64,000 nt of DNA from Maribacter polysiphoniae (GTDB lineage: Bacteria; Bacteroidota; Bacteroidia; Flavobacteriales; Flavobacteriaceae): positions 111,883-175,882 of the forward strand of contig NZ_QGGQ01000006.1 in assembly GCF_003148665.1 (NCBI RefSeq). The letters run 5' to 3'. The position numbers and the translations under genes were made by a program. The notes under the pieces are model-generated. The model had not been told where the DNA came from. It was given only the letters and a program-made list of their open reading frames with translations, and did no database searches. This document shows, one piece after another, positions 63,999 through 64,000 of the stretch. Position 1 is the first letter of the stretch, and each line of letters begins with the position of its first letter.

Positions 63999-64000
63999 AG
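63965..64000. repeat. GTCGAGCGCAGTCGAG hairpin repeat, copy 2
   Basis: Direct copy of the 63750-63785 unit, 215 bp downstream, running to the window edge. It supplies the end and stop of the GIY-YIG ORF. Confidence 0.9.

Overview
The window is a chromosomal segment of a Bacteroidota bacterium, almost certainly a marine member of the Flavobacteriaceae. The evidence is Gld-type gliding/ABC components, type IX secretion (T9SS) C-terminal signals, families typical of the phylum (DUF4286, DUF4199, DUF6428, DUF1800/DUF1501, OlsF), -33/-7 promoters of the TTG-N17-20-TAnnTTTG type, and poor use of Shine-Dalgarno sites. Genus cannot be fixed from the sequence alone. There is no rRNA, no CRISPR array and no recognisable transposase; one tRNA gene (tRNA-Leu, CAA) is present.

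Layout. 1-1.6 kb: 5' part of a NUDIX-type sugar regulator (minus strand, cut by the window edge), a long spacer and a divergent Hsp20-like gene. 1.7-9.1 kb: a tight seven-gene plus-strand operon encoding two ABC-2 type exporters (GldA/GldF-like and a second ATPase/permease pair) with GldG-like, DUF4340 and NEW3-domain envelope proteins. 9.2-13.6 kb: a minus-strand glycolysis/gluconeogenesis operon (ppsA, a small ORF, gpmA, fbaB). 13.6-23 kb: a looser, accessory-looking stretch with long spacers: an orphan PLP enzyme, a Tat-type alkaline phosphatase, a short-chain fatty acid transporter and a histidine kinase/response regulator pair. 23.1-23.4 kb: tRNA-Leu followed by two tandem partial copies of its 3' end, each linked to a small hairpin. 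23.5-26 kb: prs, rplY, pth. 25.9-30.3 kb: a secreted T9SS reprolysin-like metalloprotease coupled to a lipoprotein. 30.4-39.9 kb: housekeeping (ribF, HTTM protein, serS, TPR protein, DUF4286, rsmA, mgtE, cupin, 2-hydroxyacid dehydrogenase). 39.9-42.4 kb: membrane LuxR-type regulator, DUF4199, DUF1801, VOC and TM2 proteins. 42.5-43.9 kb: an arsenic-related trio (DUF6428, ArsN1-like, ArsC). 43.9-48.7 kb: olsF, aspartate kinase with a GNAT protein, and fbp. 48.7-53.4 kb: mfd flanked by two unrelated-looking TerB-like proteins. 53.6-61.4 kb: CocE-type hydrolase, TlpA-like thioredoxin, ACT-like protein, yraN, and the DUF1800/DUF1501 pair. 61.6-64 kb: metG and a truncated GIY-YIG ORF between two copies of a 36-bp hairpin repeat.

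How the genes fit together: central carbon metabolism is spread over ppsA/gpmA/fbaB and fbp, so both gluconeogenic bypass steps lie in the window. Translation (serS, metG, rsmA, pth, rplY, tRNA-Leu), nucleotide and cofactor supply (prs, ribF) and DNA repair (mfd) form the conserved backbone. The most promising material for something undescribed is the two-exporter Gld-like operon, the orphan PLP enzyme in the accessory stretch, the Tat-plus-T9SS DUF1501/DUF1800 pair, and the repeat structures at the tRNA-Leu gene and around the GIY-YIG ORF.
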